A DNA stretch of 64,000 nt from Rhizobium phaseoli (lineage in GTDB: Bacteria; Pseudomonadota; Alphaproteobacteria; Rhizobiales; Rhizobiaceae). Below, piece by piece: positions 1-7,483 of the stretch. Location: contig NZ_WUFT01000016.1 of the NCBI RefSeq assembly GCF_010668805.1, positions 1-64,000 of the forward strand. Reading direction: 5' to 3'. Every line of letters begins with the position of its first letter. The stretch's first letter is position 1. The position numbers and the translations under genes were made by a program. Under the pieces are notes generated by a model. The model was not told the origin of the DNA. It did not search any database and saw nothing but the letters and a program-made list of their open reading frames with translations.

Positions 1-88
1 GAAGGGGTGCGTCATCACCCGCCCCCGCTCCGCCCTTGCAACCCGGCCCAGCCGGTCGGATCGGGGGCTGATCTCCCTGCCCTGTAGT
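1..88 (+). mobile_element. 3' tail of an upstream ISNCY-like element copy
   Basis: These bases closely match the non-coding stretch at about 1612-1696, which lies between the stop codon of the transposase and the right inverted repeat of the element at 135-1741. Both share the blocks CACCCGCCCC, CTTGCAACCCGG and GATCGGGG in the same order. The match stops near 88, before the terminal inverted repeat would be reached, so this is the end of another copy of the same IS family, in the same orientation and truncated. The rest of that copy lies outside the window. Confidence 0.65.
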
Positions 89-134
89 AGCCTTTAAGCC
101 TTTGTTGCATTTACATTAGAAGTCACACCGCAAA

Positions 135-169
135 GTTAAAGTGTCCTGTTTCTGCAAAGTTGGAATGTC
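135..169 (+). repeat. left terminal inverted repeat of the IS
   Basis: It begins GTTAAAGTGTCC and continues into GCAAAGTTGGAATGTC. The reverse complement of the right end begins GTTGAAATGTCC and continues into GCAAAGTTAAAATGTC with nearly the same spacing. The exact outer base is inferred from where similarity stops. Confidence 0.65.
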
Positions 170-210
170 ACACTCCCTGCGTCTGAATGACGACGACTGG
201 GAGATTGCAG

Positions 211-1579
211 ATGGGACTGATTGCGATGAGCGAGCGCGATCTGCAGAGGATCGAGGTTTTGTCGAAAGTCATTGCCGGCCACATGACGGTGGTGACGGCG
301 GCGCATGTGCTTGAGCTGAGCGAGCGCCAGGTGCGGCGGCTGCTCGACCGGATCAGCACTGGCGGCGCGGCGTCGATCCGCCACAAGGCCATCGGCCGGC
401 CGTCGAACAATCGGATCAGCGACGGTGTTCGGGATTACGCGCTGACGCTGGTTGGCGAACGCTATGCGGACTTTGGGCCGACGCTGGCGGCCGAGAAGCT
501 TGCCGAACGCGATGGATTGCGTGTGTCGCGCGAGACGTTGCGCAGATGGATGTCGGAGGCCGGACTTTGGCTGTCGCGCAGGCAGCGGCGGACGTTTCAT
601 CAGCCGCGGTTGCGGCGCGAGGCTTATGGCGAGCTGGTGCAGATTGACGGGTCCGAACATCGCTGGTTCGAAGACCGCGGTGATCCGTGCTCGCTGCTGG
701 TGTTCGTCGACGATGCGACGGGAAGGTTGATGCAGTTGCGCTTCGTGCGCTCCGAAAGCGCCTTCAGTTATTTCGAGGCACTTGAGTTTTATCTGAAGCA
801 TCACGGCGCACCGATTGCCTTTTATTCCGACAAGCATTCGGTGTTCCGGGTGACGAAGAAGGACGCCAAGGGTGGCCAGGGCATGACCCAGTTCGGGCGG
901 GCGCTCTGCGAACTAAACATCGAGATTCTCTGTGCAAATTCGAGCCAGGCCAAGGGCCGCGTCGAGCGAATGAACCGGACGCTGCAGGATCGGCTGGTCA
1001 AGGAATTGCGATTGGCCGGCATCGACGACATGGAGGCAGGCAATGTGTTCCTGCCTGGCTTCATGGAGCATTACAATGCGCGATTTGCGATTGTCCCTGC
1101 CCGGCCCGATGACCTGCACCGACCGGTGAATCTGGCGCCGGATCGACTGCAGGAGATCCTGTGCAAGCGTGAGCAGCGCTATGTCGGATCGCAGTTGGCG
1201 TTTTCGTTCGAGCGTAAGCGGATCATGCTGGAAGAGACCGAGGTGACGCGCGGATTGGTCGGTCGTTATGTCGAGACCTATGTCTATGCGGACGGTCGAT
1301 TGGACGGCGCTGGAAGATTCCCTGCCCTACAAGGTGTTCGACAAGGACCAGCGGGTGACGCATGCGGTGATCACCGAGAACAAGCGGCTCGGCGATGGTC
1401 TGGCCTATATCAAGGAGCGCCAGGAGCAGCCGTCGAAGCCGGTGGTGAAGACCAACAGCGAGAAGAACGGCTATGTGCGACGGGCTCACGGTCCGGGACG
1501 TCGGAAGGATTTCATGAACGATCCGGCAGTGATCGAACGCCGCAAAGCGGCGCTGGCAAAGCTTGATGCTGCCGAGTGA
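211..1579 (+). pseudogene. ISNCY-type DDE transposase, frameshifted
   Basis: The start at ATG 211 follows GGGAG at a 7-base spacing. The protein has an N-terminal helix-turn-helix (SERQVRRLLDR) and an rve-type core: first Asp in QIDGSEHRWF, second in YSDKHSVFRV, Glu in KGRVERMNRTLQ. Frame 1 is good to about YVYADGRLD (near 1300). The conserved tail SLPYKVFDKDQRVTHAVITENKRLG and the rest up to 1579 are in frame 2. At least one indel between about 1290 and 1320 therefore breaks the gene. A sequencing error or programmed frameshift is possible, but no slippery sequence typical of IS frameshifting was recognised. All three catalytic residues precede the break. Confidence 0.8.
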
Positions 1580-1704
1580 GACGTCGATCGCATCGTCTCA
1601 AAGCTAAAGCCGAAGGGTGCCCCTCACCCGCCCCGATCTGATCTTGCAACCCGGACCAGCCGCTCAGATCGGGGCTGGTCGTCCTGCCGTGTGGACACCG
1701 AAAC

Positions 1705-1741
1705 GGACATTTTAACTTTGCGCAACGGCGGACATTTCAAC
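1705..1741 (-). repeat. right terminal inverted repeat of the IS
   Basis: Read on the minus strand it has the same two-block structure as the left end (GTTGAAATGTCC, then GCAAAGTTAAAATGTC). It supplies the TAA stop (1712-1714) for the interrupted minus-strand ferritin-like gene. Confidence 0.65.
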
Positions 1742-2038
1742 ATCGCTGCCACATTGTGTGTAGCCGCGGTCGGCGGCCAGCGCAGTCTTGCCGGTAGTGA
1801 GCATCTGCTTCATGTCGCCTTCCGTTGACGCGTCGACGTCAAGTTCGCGAGCCATCCTGATCAAAACGTGAACATGCTGCAGGTGTTCTTCCTTGAACGC
1901 GGCGATCTGGCTCGCAAGCTCGCGGCTGTCGAGGCGCTCAATACAGGAATCGTAGGCGGCGACCGCGTCGTGCTCGAGATAAAGAAGGTTCTTCACCAGA
2001 TCTTTGATGTCGGATTCGGTTCCTACCAAAGTGACCAT
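1712..2038 (-). pseudogene. ferritin-like (DUF2383-type) protein, C-terminus lost to IS insertion
   Basis: The start at ATG 2038 follows GGAG at a 7-base spacing. The first roughly 95 residues look like the first helices of a DUF2383/PA2169-type four-helix bundle (LVKNLLYLEHDAVAAYD, then ASQIAAFKEEHLQHVHVL). Family members run to about 150 residues. Here the reading frame enters the IS right inverted repeat after about residue 95-100 and stops there, so the last 15 or so residues are IS-encoded. No matching 3' half was found beyond the left end of the IS. Function is unknown; such bundles are often stress-associated. The family call is tentative, but truncation by the IS is clear. Confidence 0.6.
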
Positions 2039-2344
2039 CATCACGCTCCGTTAGGTTGGGGCGCGTGGTTGTTCCGGAAGAAGCTGGCCGCTGAGGCGCG
2101 GCTGCCTCTGTTTTGTGATCGTCAAGTCCAGACCAACGCTGGCTCGCCGCCCTCGCTTAGTCGGCTGACGGTTCCGCGCTTCTAAATGCCTCCTCGGTCC
2201 CTGACGCGACAGTTCGAAACCGAACTTATTGCTCCGCCATAGCAGAGCTTCCTTTGTGGAGGCTCGGGCGCAGGTAGGCTCCGTCCTTGACCGCGATGCA
2301 GTTCCAGTAAGACTTTTCGCCGGCCGACATCGTTGGCGTTCCGG
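2039..2344. other. intergenic stretch, no gene recognised
   Basis: This lies between the start of the truncated ferritin-like gene and the end of the 69-residue ORF, both on the minus strand. Open frames here are short and unlike any protein I know. A GTTCC at 2071-2075 would give a minus-strand GGAAC, but no GTT lies at the right distance, so I do not call an EcfG promoter. Confidence 0.4.
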
Positions 2345-2554
2345 TCAAGCGATGTCGGAGTTGTCGTTAAAGGAAAGTCCGCGAGACCTCCATTCGTCCC
2401 GGAGGATTTCCTCCAGATCCTCGACCGAGAACTCGTCGAAGTTCGCCCAGAGCTGGACAGCTAGCGACTTCAGATCTGCGGTGATTTCCGCCTGGGCCTC
2501 CGCCTCAGCAGCCAGCCTGTAAATTTCGTTTCTCAGTCCGTCGTCTTCGGTCAT
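2345..2554 (-). CDS. small acidic hypothetical protein (69 aa)
   Basis: The ATG at 2554 has a GGAGG 8 bases upstream (2563-2567), which is better than the in-frame TTG at 2569. The protein begins MTEDDGLRNEIYRLAAEAEA and looks helical and acidic, with FDEFSVEDLEEILRDEW near the C-terminus. I do not recognise a family. It sits alone between the truncated ferritin-like gene and an IS remnant. The good ribosome binding site and helical composition support it as real. Confidence 0.5.
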   Translation of the reverse strand: MTEDDGLRNEIYRLAAEAEAQAEITADLKSLAVQLWANFDEFSVEDLEEILRDEWRSRGLSFNDNSDIA

Positions 2555-2683
2555 ACGGAAAGCCTCCAAAGAACTTCGAATCCTATCGCCACATGAGGTT
2601 GCGACCGCTGGGCGAACGCAGGCGACGCCCCCTCGGCACTCATCACATAGTGAATATGCGACGCCGCTCCAGATTGAGATCTT

Positions 2684-2936
2684 CGAAGTTGGAATGTCAC
2701 ACTCACCGTTCTGAATGATGAGTGGTAATGGGATTGATTGCGAGTGTCAGCGGAGCACGTGTACTAACAGGGCGAGCGCCAAGTTCGCCGACTGCTACAC
2801 TAGATCCGCACTAGCGGCGCGGCGTCGATCCGGCACAACGCGATCGGCCGCCGCCGAAATCGGATCAGCGACAGTGTTCGCGATTAAGCGGTAACTCTGT
2901 TGGCGAAGCGGACTTGCGGCCGAGCTGGCGGCCTGC
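2684..2936 (+). pseudogene. degraded 5' remnant of a second ISNCY-like element
   Basis: The segment matches about 153-510 of the intact copy, with internal deletions and many changes. It has AAGTTGGAATGTCACACTC (inner left repeat), then GGGATTGATTGCGA (start of the transposase), then GGCGAGCGCCAAGTTCGCCG and GGCGCGGCGTCGATCCG (helix-turn-helix region). In-frame stops such as GATTAA make it non-coding. It ends near a sequence resembling the CTGGCGGCCGAG stretch of the intact gene. Confidence 0.75.
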
Positions 2937-3018
2937 ACGAAAATCGTTTGTTCGGGCGGTAGGCTATGGGTATGAGCCACACCGCCCGTCGCTCAAGACA
3001 GACGGAGAGCCTGTTCAA

Positions 3019-3276
3019 TCAGGCCGGTCGTCGGACCATGCGCGCGATGGCGATGAGGATGCAGGCTCCAACGAAGCCCGCGATGAGATATCCCACCCAT
3101 CCGCCGAGAACGACGCCGAAGAGCGAGAGAATGAAGTTAGCGACGATCGCGCCGACTATACCAAGCAAGATGTTCATGAGAACGCCCATATTGCTCTTCA
3201 TGAACATTTCGGCGAGCCATCCTGCTAAACCGCCAATGATGATTGCTGCAATCCAGCCGATTCCTGCGTTTTCCAT
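3019..3276 (-). CDS. GlsB/YeaQ/YmgE family stress membrane protein
   Basis: This 85-residue protein has three glycine-rich hydrophobic segments (about residues 5-22, 30-53 and 57-78) and the GLAGWLAE signature of the transglycosylase-associated (GlsB/YeaQ/YmgE) family. These are small inner-membrane proteins induced in stationary phase and stress; the biochemical role is unknown. The ATG at 3276 follows CAGGGGA. An EcfG-type promoter lies about 95 bases upstream at 3371-3395, so general stress sigma control is likely. Confidence 0.88.
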   Translation of the reverse strand: MENAGIGWIAAIIIGGLAGWLAEMFMKSNMGVLMNILLGIVGAIVANFILSLFGVVLGGWVGYLIAGFVGACILIAIARMVRRPA

Positions 3277-3370
3277 ATGAATTCCCCTGAAGTTGAACCA
3301 AACGACCGTCGCCAGCTGACCGTCATGTCATCAAATCTTTGCAGGAATGATTGCCGCGCGACCAAGAATT

Positions 3371-3395
3371 AACACACGTGGTGCCGATTGGTTCC
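3371..3395 (-). promoter_or_regulatory. EcfG/RpoE2-type promoter for the GlsB-like gene
   Basis: On the minus strand GGAAC (3395-3391) is followed after exactly 17 bases by GTT (3373-3371), matching the GGAAC-N17-GTT pattern of rhizobial general stress sigma factors. It points at the GlsB-like gene starting at 3276. Inferred from sequence only. Confidence 0.65.
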
Positions 3396-3657
3396 GACGG
3401 CCAGACGGCCTCTATCTCTGCAACCGTCGTCCCTTCACGCTGGGAGGCCCCCGCGCATTCGGCCGAATGCGCTAGCTCGGCCACTAGACCGCTGAATTAG
3501 ACCATGGATCTGGCGGCGGCGGGAGGGTCGACCATGAGCTTGTGACCGGTTGCCACGAACGAGAACAAACCGCTCCATCTGCGAACCTGGCGCCGTTTCT
3601 CTCCGCTGCTATATCACTCCGATTTAACTCGGCGCGGGGCGAGCGGCCGTCGAATCG

Positions 3658-3682
3658 GGAACCTTCGTCATTTCTCAAGGTT
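3658..3682 (+). promoter_or_regulatory. EcfG/RpoE2-type promoter
   Basis: GGAAC (3658-3662), a 17-base spacer, then GTT (3680-3682). It is 27 bases before the ATG of the small membrane protein at 3710. Spacing is identical to the promoters at 3371-3395, 11137-11161, 11256-11280 and 38497-38521. Confidence 0.65.
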
Positions 3683-3709
3683 GGGTGCTCAGATATTGGG
3701 AAAACGACG

Positions 3710-4006
3710 ATGAATTATATCTGGCTTTTTGCCGTGGCGGGAGGGGCAGCACTTCTGGGAATCGCTCTCGCTTTCGGAATGATCAAACAGGACGGCCGGC
3801 GATCGGTCTTCGCCATTGCCGGCGCCTTTGTCGTTGCCGTCGGCGCGCTCGGGCTGGGCCTCTATGTGAGTAGTGCACCCACGGCCCCTGTGCGTGCGTC
3901 CGATAGAGAAGGATCACAGAACAGGCTTCCGGCGGCCGCGACGAGCGAAAAGGATCTGCCGGGCAAGTACACAAATAGCCGATGCCTGAGCGTGCTGGCG
4001 GATTGA
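3710..4006 (+). CDS. small membrane protein, hypothetical (98 aa)
   Basis: The ATG at 3710 begins MNYIWLFAVAGGAALLGIAL, followed by a second hydrophobic segment at about residues 33-53 (FAIAGAFVVAVGALGLGLYV). The hydrophilic tail is probably periplasmic or cytoplasmic. The in-frame extension upstream to 3542 is hydrophilic, lacks a good ribosome binding site and contains the promoter, so the shorter start is chosen. No family recognised. The EcfG-type promoter just upstream suggests stress induction. Confidence 0.6.
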   Translation: MNYIWLFAVAGGAALLGIALAFGMIKQDGRRSVFAIAGAFVVAVGALGLGLYVSSAPTAPVRASDREGSQNRLPAAATSEKDLPGKYTNSRCLSVLAD

Positions 4007-4431
4007 ACACGCAGACAGGAGGTACATTGTCACGCTCTTTGAGGCTCTTGCCGTGCGAGGATTTGCCCCGGCTCTCTAGGCAATGACGCATGACGCCTTT
4101 CCAGCCTGAAGGCTGAGCTCGAACCGCGGCGAAGCCGTGATCGGCCCATCACCGCCAGATGAGGTTTTGGCAAAGCTCGGGCTTATCGAAAGCGCCATCG
4201 AAAGATGGTTTCCCGGTCAGATGCTGGACCTTACAAGCGGTGGCATGGCCAGCCGTATGGAGCGGTGCGACAATTCAATGACACGGCCGGCTACCTGGAG
4301 GCCGCGACACCCGACTGATCCTTCAGGCCTACAAGTCTCGACTTGATTTTTTGTACGCAAACGCACACGCAACGACATTACCACGGCGGGTGCTAATATT
4401 GCGCCACCGGCAATTCCGGGGAGTTTGTTGT
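4007..4431. other. intergenic stretch before the histidine kinase, possible gene debris
   Basis: A 69-codon plus-strand frame at 4137-4346 (VLAKLGLIESAIERWFPGQ) looks protein-like at its start but then degenerates. It may be the remnant of an unrecognised gene. No terminator or EcfG-type promoter was seen before the kinase. Confidence 0.35.
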
Positions 4432-5811
4432 ATGGATCAATACACCTTTCCGAGCGACGACGCCGGAATTTATCGGCACATAATCGAGAGCGCCGTGGAT
4501 TATGCCATCTTCACGATGGATCTAGACGGAACCATTGCAACGTGGAGCGCCGGCGCAGCGAGACTTTTCGGGTATTCCTCCCACGACATGATCGGCCAAA
4601 ACGGTGTCGTGATTTTCTCGTTCGAGGATCAACTTGCCGGAGCAGCACTAAAGGAGATGAGGTTAGCCCTTGCCTCAGGCCGCGCCGACGACATTCGATG
4701 GCATGTCAGGAAGGACGGCAGCATGTTTTGGGCTTCGGGGTTGATGATGCCTCTTCAAAACGATGCTGGCATGATCTATGGCCTGTTGAAAATCGTCCGT
4801 GACCGAACACGAACGCTTCAGGAGGACGAAGCGTTGCGCGCCAGCGAAGAGCGCCTGCAGCTCATTCTCGAAAGCGCCATCGACTATGCAATTTTTGCTT
4901 TCGACAGAGATGGACTGGTCATCAGTTGGAATACCGGGGCCTGCCGCATCTTCGGCTATGACGAGCATGAAATCCTCGGTCGCGACGCACGCATTCTCTT
5001 TCTGGAGGAGGACCGTGACGGCGGCGCCCCGGAACGCGAAATGGAGACGGCGCTCGAGCGCGGTCGCGCGGAAAACGAACGATTTCACTTGCGAAAAGAT
5101 GGGTCTACATTCTGGGGAAGCGGGCTGACGATGCCACTGCATGCCCATCATCAACGAGCCGGCTTTCTCAAGGTCCTCAGAGACGACACCGAACGTCATT
5201 TTGCCGATGAGCACCAGCAGATCATGATGCGGGAAATGAGTCATCGTGTTAAAAACAGCTTGTCGCTGGTCGCGGCCATGCTGGCTATGCAGGCCCGTTC
5301 CGCCAAACAGCCGGAGGTGGGACAGGCCCTTCGCGATGCCGAGGCGCGTGTTGGAACAATTGCCGAGGTGCACGATCAGTTGTGGCGTCAACCACACCTC
5401 GAAACGGTGGATCTGGGAGATTTCCTTGCAAGTTTATGTCAACGCCTGCAGCAGTCGACCTCCGGCAATACCGTTGCCGTCAGCGCCGATCCGTGCGTCA
5501 TTGACGCGGACCGCGCAATCCAAGTGGCCCTCCTCGTCAATGAACTGGTGACGAATGCATTCAAGCATGCTTATCCTGGTTTATCAGGGGCCGTCAGCGT
5601 CGGTGCGCACAGCGTCGGTGAAGACATCTGGTTAGAAGTCGCCGACAAGGGGCAAGGTCTGCCGCCGGACTTTTCATTCGGCGAGAATGACGCGAAGAGC
5701 TTGGGTATGAAGATCATCCGCGCACTCGTGCAGCAGCTGAAGGCCGAATTGAGAATTGAGAACCAAAAGGTCGGTACGAGATTTCTAATCCGCATGCCTC
5801 GAAATCTGTGA
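4432..5811 (+). CDS. two-PAS sensor histidine kinase, HisKA_2/HWE type
   Basis: The protein has 459 residues from ATG 4432, preceded by GGGGAG; the in-frame upstream extension looks non-coding. There are two tandem PAS domains: residues about 12-120 (AVDYAIFTMDLDG, WSAGAARLFGYS) and 138-245 (AIDYAIFAFDRDG, WNTGACRIFGYD). A HisKA_2 dimerisation domain has EMSHRVKNSLSLV with His about 271. The ATPase domain shows the N-box VNELVTNAFKHAYP and G-boxes DKGQGLPPDF and SLGMKIIRALV. There are no transmembrane segments, so it is cytosolic and probably senses redox, light or a ligand through PAS. In alphaproteobacteria such kinases often feed the PhyR-NepR-EcfG stress pathway, which fits the stress genes nearby. 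No response regulator is adjacent. Confidence 0.9.
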   Translation: MDQYTFPSDDAGIYRHIIESAVDYAIFTMDLDGTIATWSAGAARLFGYSSHDMIGQNGVVIFSFEDQLAGAALKEMRLALASGRADDIRWHVRKDGSMFWASGLMMPLQNDAGMIYGLLKIVRDRTRTLQEDEALRASEERLQLILESAIDYAIFAFDRDGLVISWNTGACRIFGYDEHEILGRDARILFLEEDRDGGAPEREMETALERGRAENERFHLRKDGSTFWGSGLTMPLHAHHQRAGFLKVLRDDTERHFADEHQQIMMREMSHRVKNSLSLVAAMLAMQARSAKQPEVGQALRDAEARVGTIAEVHDQLWRQPHLETVDLGDFLASLCQRLQQSTSGNTVAVSADPCVIDADRAIQVALLVNELVTNAFKHAYPGLSGAVSVGAHSVGEDIWLEVADKGQGLPPDFSFGENDAKSLGMKIIRALVQQLKAELRIENQKVGTRFLIRMPRNL

Positions 5812-6007
5812 ACCGACCTGGGTTCCTAGCGCATGGAGAAATGCCGGCGAAGAAGCTGTCGAGGTCGGACTATTAAGATGTTAAGAAATGGCGAAGCGGG
5901 GCATCTCGTGGAATTCCAACTGCATTATAAGCAGTTGGCTGGTCAGGCCTTCAGGTCTTCGCCGAAACCGTCGCCCCGTTGTTTTCGCGCCCAGCCGATC
6001 GGGGAAG

Positions 6008-6307
6008 TCAATGGCAGGTCCGAGTTGCGCCGGGTTTGAGACGCAGCAACGTCTCGCGAAGCTGGAGAAGTTCCTTAATAATATTTTTCCAGCAATCATC
6101 ATCGGCATTCGCGATCGATTCAATTGACGCGCGGATTATCGGAAGCAGACGATCGAGCGCTGGGCGGCGATCCGAAGAGGCGCCTACGGCGCTGTCGCGG
6201 AGATACTGAAGGTCATCGATGATGTGCGTGAGGGCGACCTGCCGGTTCGGAAAACTCAGACCATACGCGTCCAAAGCGATCGACGCAGTGTGTCGGCCCT
6301 TATCCAT
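6008..6307 (-). CDS. hypothetical protein (99 aa), coupled to upstream ORF
   Basis: The ATG at 6307 overlaps the end of the preceding minus-strand ORF (stop at 6300), so translation is probably coupled; GGTGGG precedes it. The protein begins MDKGRHTASIALDAYGLSFP and is mainly helical, with ALTHIIDDLQYLRD and LLPIIRASIESIANADDDCWKNIIKELLQ in the second half. No family recognised and no signal peptide or membrane segment. Confidence 0.45.
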   Translation of the reverse strand: MDKGRHTASIALDAYGLSFPNRQVALTHIIDDLQYLRDSAVGASSDRRPALDRLLPIIRASIESIANADDDCWKNIIKELLQLRETLLRLKPGATRTCH

Positions 6308-6602
6308 TGTGACCCACCAACTGGTTGGTTTCCATGGCTGGCCGCGAGCCCACACAAGGCGCACAACTCGCAAGCGGCGAAGTCATCAACTCAAGATGCA
6401 TGTGCCGCATCAGCCCAGTGAGCTTATGCTCGTTGCGAATGCCGCATTCGAACCACGAGACGAGCTCCCTCGCAACGTGCTGCGCGGCCGGGCTGCAAAT
6501 GTCACATGATTTTTCCTGACACCATTGCCTGAGCACAGCTTTCAGCATGGCTACGTCGTCAGGCTGCAGCGCTGGCTTCATAATCCCCGAATGCTGGGTC
6601 AT
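6300..6602 (-). CDS. hypothetical protein (100 aa), Cys-containing
   Basis: The ATG at 6602 is chosen because GGGGAGGG lies 6-7 bases upstream; an ATG at 6608 is too close to that site. The protein (MTQHSGIMKPALQPDDVAML) contains four cysteines, three of them in WCQEKSCDIC, and a helical middle (QHVARELVSWFECGIRNEHKL). It forms a two-gene unit with the 99-residue ORF that overlaps its 3' end. No family recognised. The CxxxxCxxC spacing could bind metal or be redox active, but this is speculation. Confidence 0.45.
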   Translation of the reverse strand: MTQHSGIMKPALQPDDVAMLKAVLRQWCQEKSCDICSPAAQHVARELVSWFECGIRNEHKLTGLMRHMHLELMTSPLASCAPCVGSRPAMETNQLVGHNG

Positions 6603-6822
6603 CCGCATCCCTCCCCATTACGTGAGCTGATCCTAATCTTAGGATTTCCGATTTCAACCGCGCGTACGGAATCGTACTTACTCGGGCGAGCCCGACAGAG
6701 CCAAGAAAGATCCTAAAAACGGTGGCACCGCGGGGCATGAGGTGTGGCAGCCGGTTTATTTAGATCAGCCAGGAACTTGCCGAACCGCGACGAGTTCGGA
6801 CCGTCAGTGCTCGTAACGGCGG

Positions 6823-7452
6823 ATGGAGGGACTTTTGGCCGGGCAATTACCTGATCTCGCATCACACATCCTCACGAAGCGGCCGCGCGCGGTTCGCGCC
6901 CACCACTTAACGTTGGGAGAACTCACACTCCTGACAGACAGGGATCACCTCATTGAACTCCTGGGCTTCCTGCGGGACGACGGGCGCTGTCTCTTCAGTT
7001 GTCTCCTTGACATCTGCGGCGTCGACTGGCCAGCTCGAACCGAACGTTTCGACGTCGTCTATCATCTTCTGTCACCCTCCCAGAACCTGAGGGTACGCAT
7101 CAAGCTCTCCGCCGACGGGGACACGCCCGTCCCCTCGGCTTGCGCGCTTTTTCCCTGTGCGGACTGGTACGAACGCGAAGCCTGGGACATGTACGGCATA
7201 CTTTTTACCGGTCACCCTGACCTGCGCCGGCTCCTGACAGATTATGGTTTCGAAGGTCATCCTTTACGCAAGGACTTTCCGCTCACCGGTTTCGTCGAGG
7301 TGCGTTACGACGATGCCGCAAAACGCGTGATCTATGAACCTGTGGAATTGAAGCAGGAATATCGCCACTTCGAATTTCTCTCCCCTTGGGAGGGGACAGA
7401 CTATCATCTTCCGGGCGACGAGAAGACGACCCTTGAGCCGCCAAAGCAGTAG
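6823..7452 (+). CDS. nuoC: NADH-quinone oxidoreductase subunit C (accessory copy)
   Basis: This 209-residue protein matches the 30 kDa subunit of complex I, which with NuoD forms part of the peripheral arm on the cytoplasmic side. The family signature is at ADWYEREAWDMYGILFTGHPDLRRLLTDYGFEGHPLRKDFPL, with the conserved ERE(A/V)(W/Y)D and GHPLRKDFPL blocks. Length is normal. The start could be ATG 6823 or a TTG 15 bases later with GGAGGG before it. Only a broken nuoD follows, and no nuoA, nuoB or nuoE-N are in the window, so this is a fragment of a second nuo operon like those on rhizobial megaplasmids. The reading frame is intact but probably has no assembled partner. Confidence 0.9.
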   Translation: MEGLLAGQLPDLASHILTKRPRAVRAHHLTLGELTLLTDRDHLIELLGFLRDDGRCLFSCLLDICGVDWPARTERFDVVYHLLSPSQNLRVRIKLSADGDTPVPSACALFPCADWYEREAWDMYGILFTGHPDLRRLLTDYGFEGHPLRKDFPLTGFVEVRYDDAAKRVIYEPVELKQEYRHFEFLSPWEGTDYHLPGDEKTTLEPPKQ

Positions 7453-7483
7453 GGACGGTTATCAGCACCCCTGGAGCAGATCA

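Larger units (their letters stand above)
135..1741 (+). mobile_element. ISNCY-like insertion sequence with a frameshifted transposase
   Basis: The element is bounded by imperfect terminal inverted repeats of about 35 bp (135-169 and 1705-1741). Each end carries two copies of a GTTRAARTGTC-like block, the inner one preceded by GCAAA. It contains one transposase gene that is broken near its 3' end. The right end lies inside a ferritin-like gene on the other strand. No target duplication could be recognised. Related copies are seen at 1-88 (tail) and about 2684-2936 (5' end), so the family has inserted here several times. IS family assignment is by protein resemblance. Confidence 0.75.

Noticed and set aside
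3400..3520. Possible tRNA-like sequence with CTAG and GGCCGAG blocks
   Set aside because: Could not fold into a cloverleaf with a proper acceptor stem and TPsiC arm.
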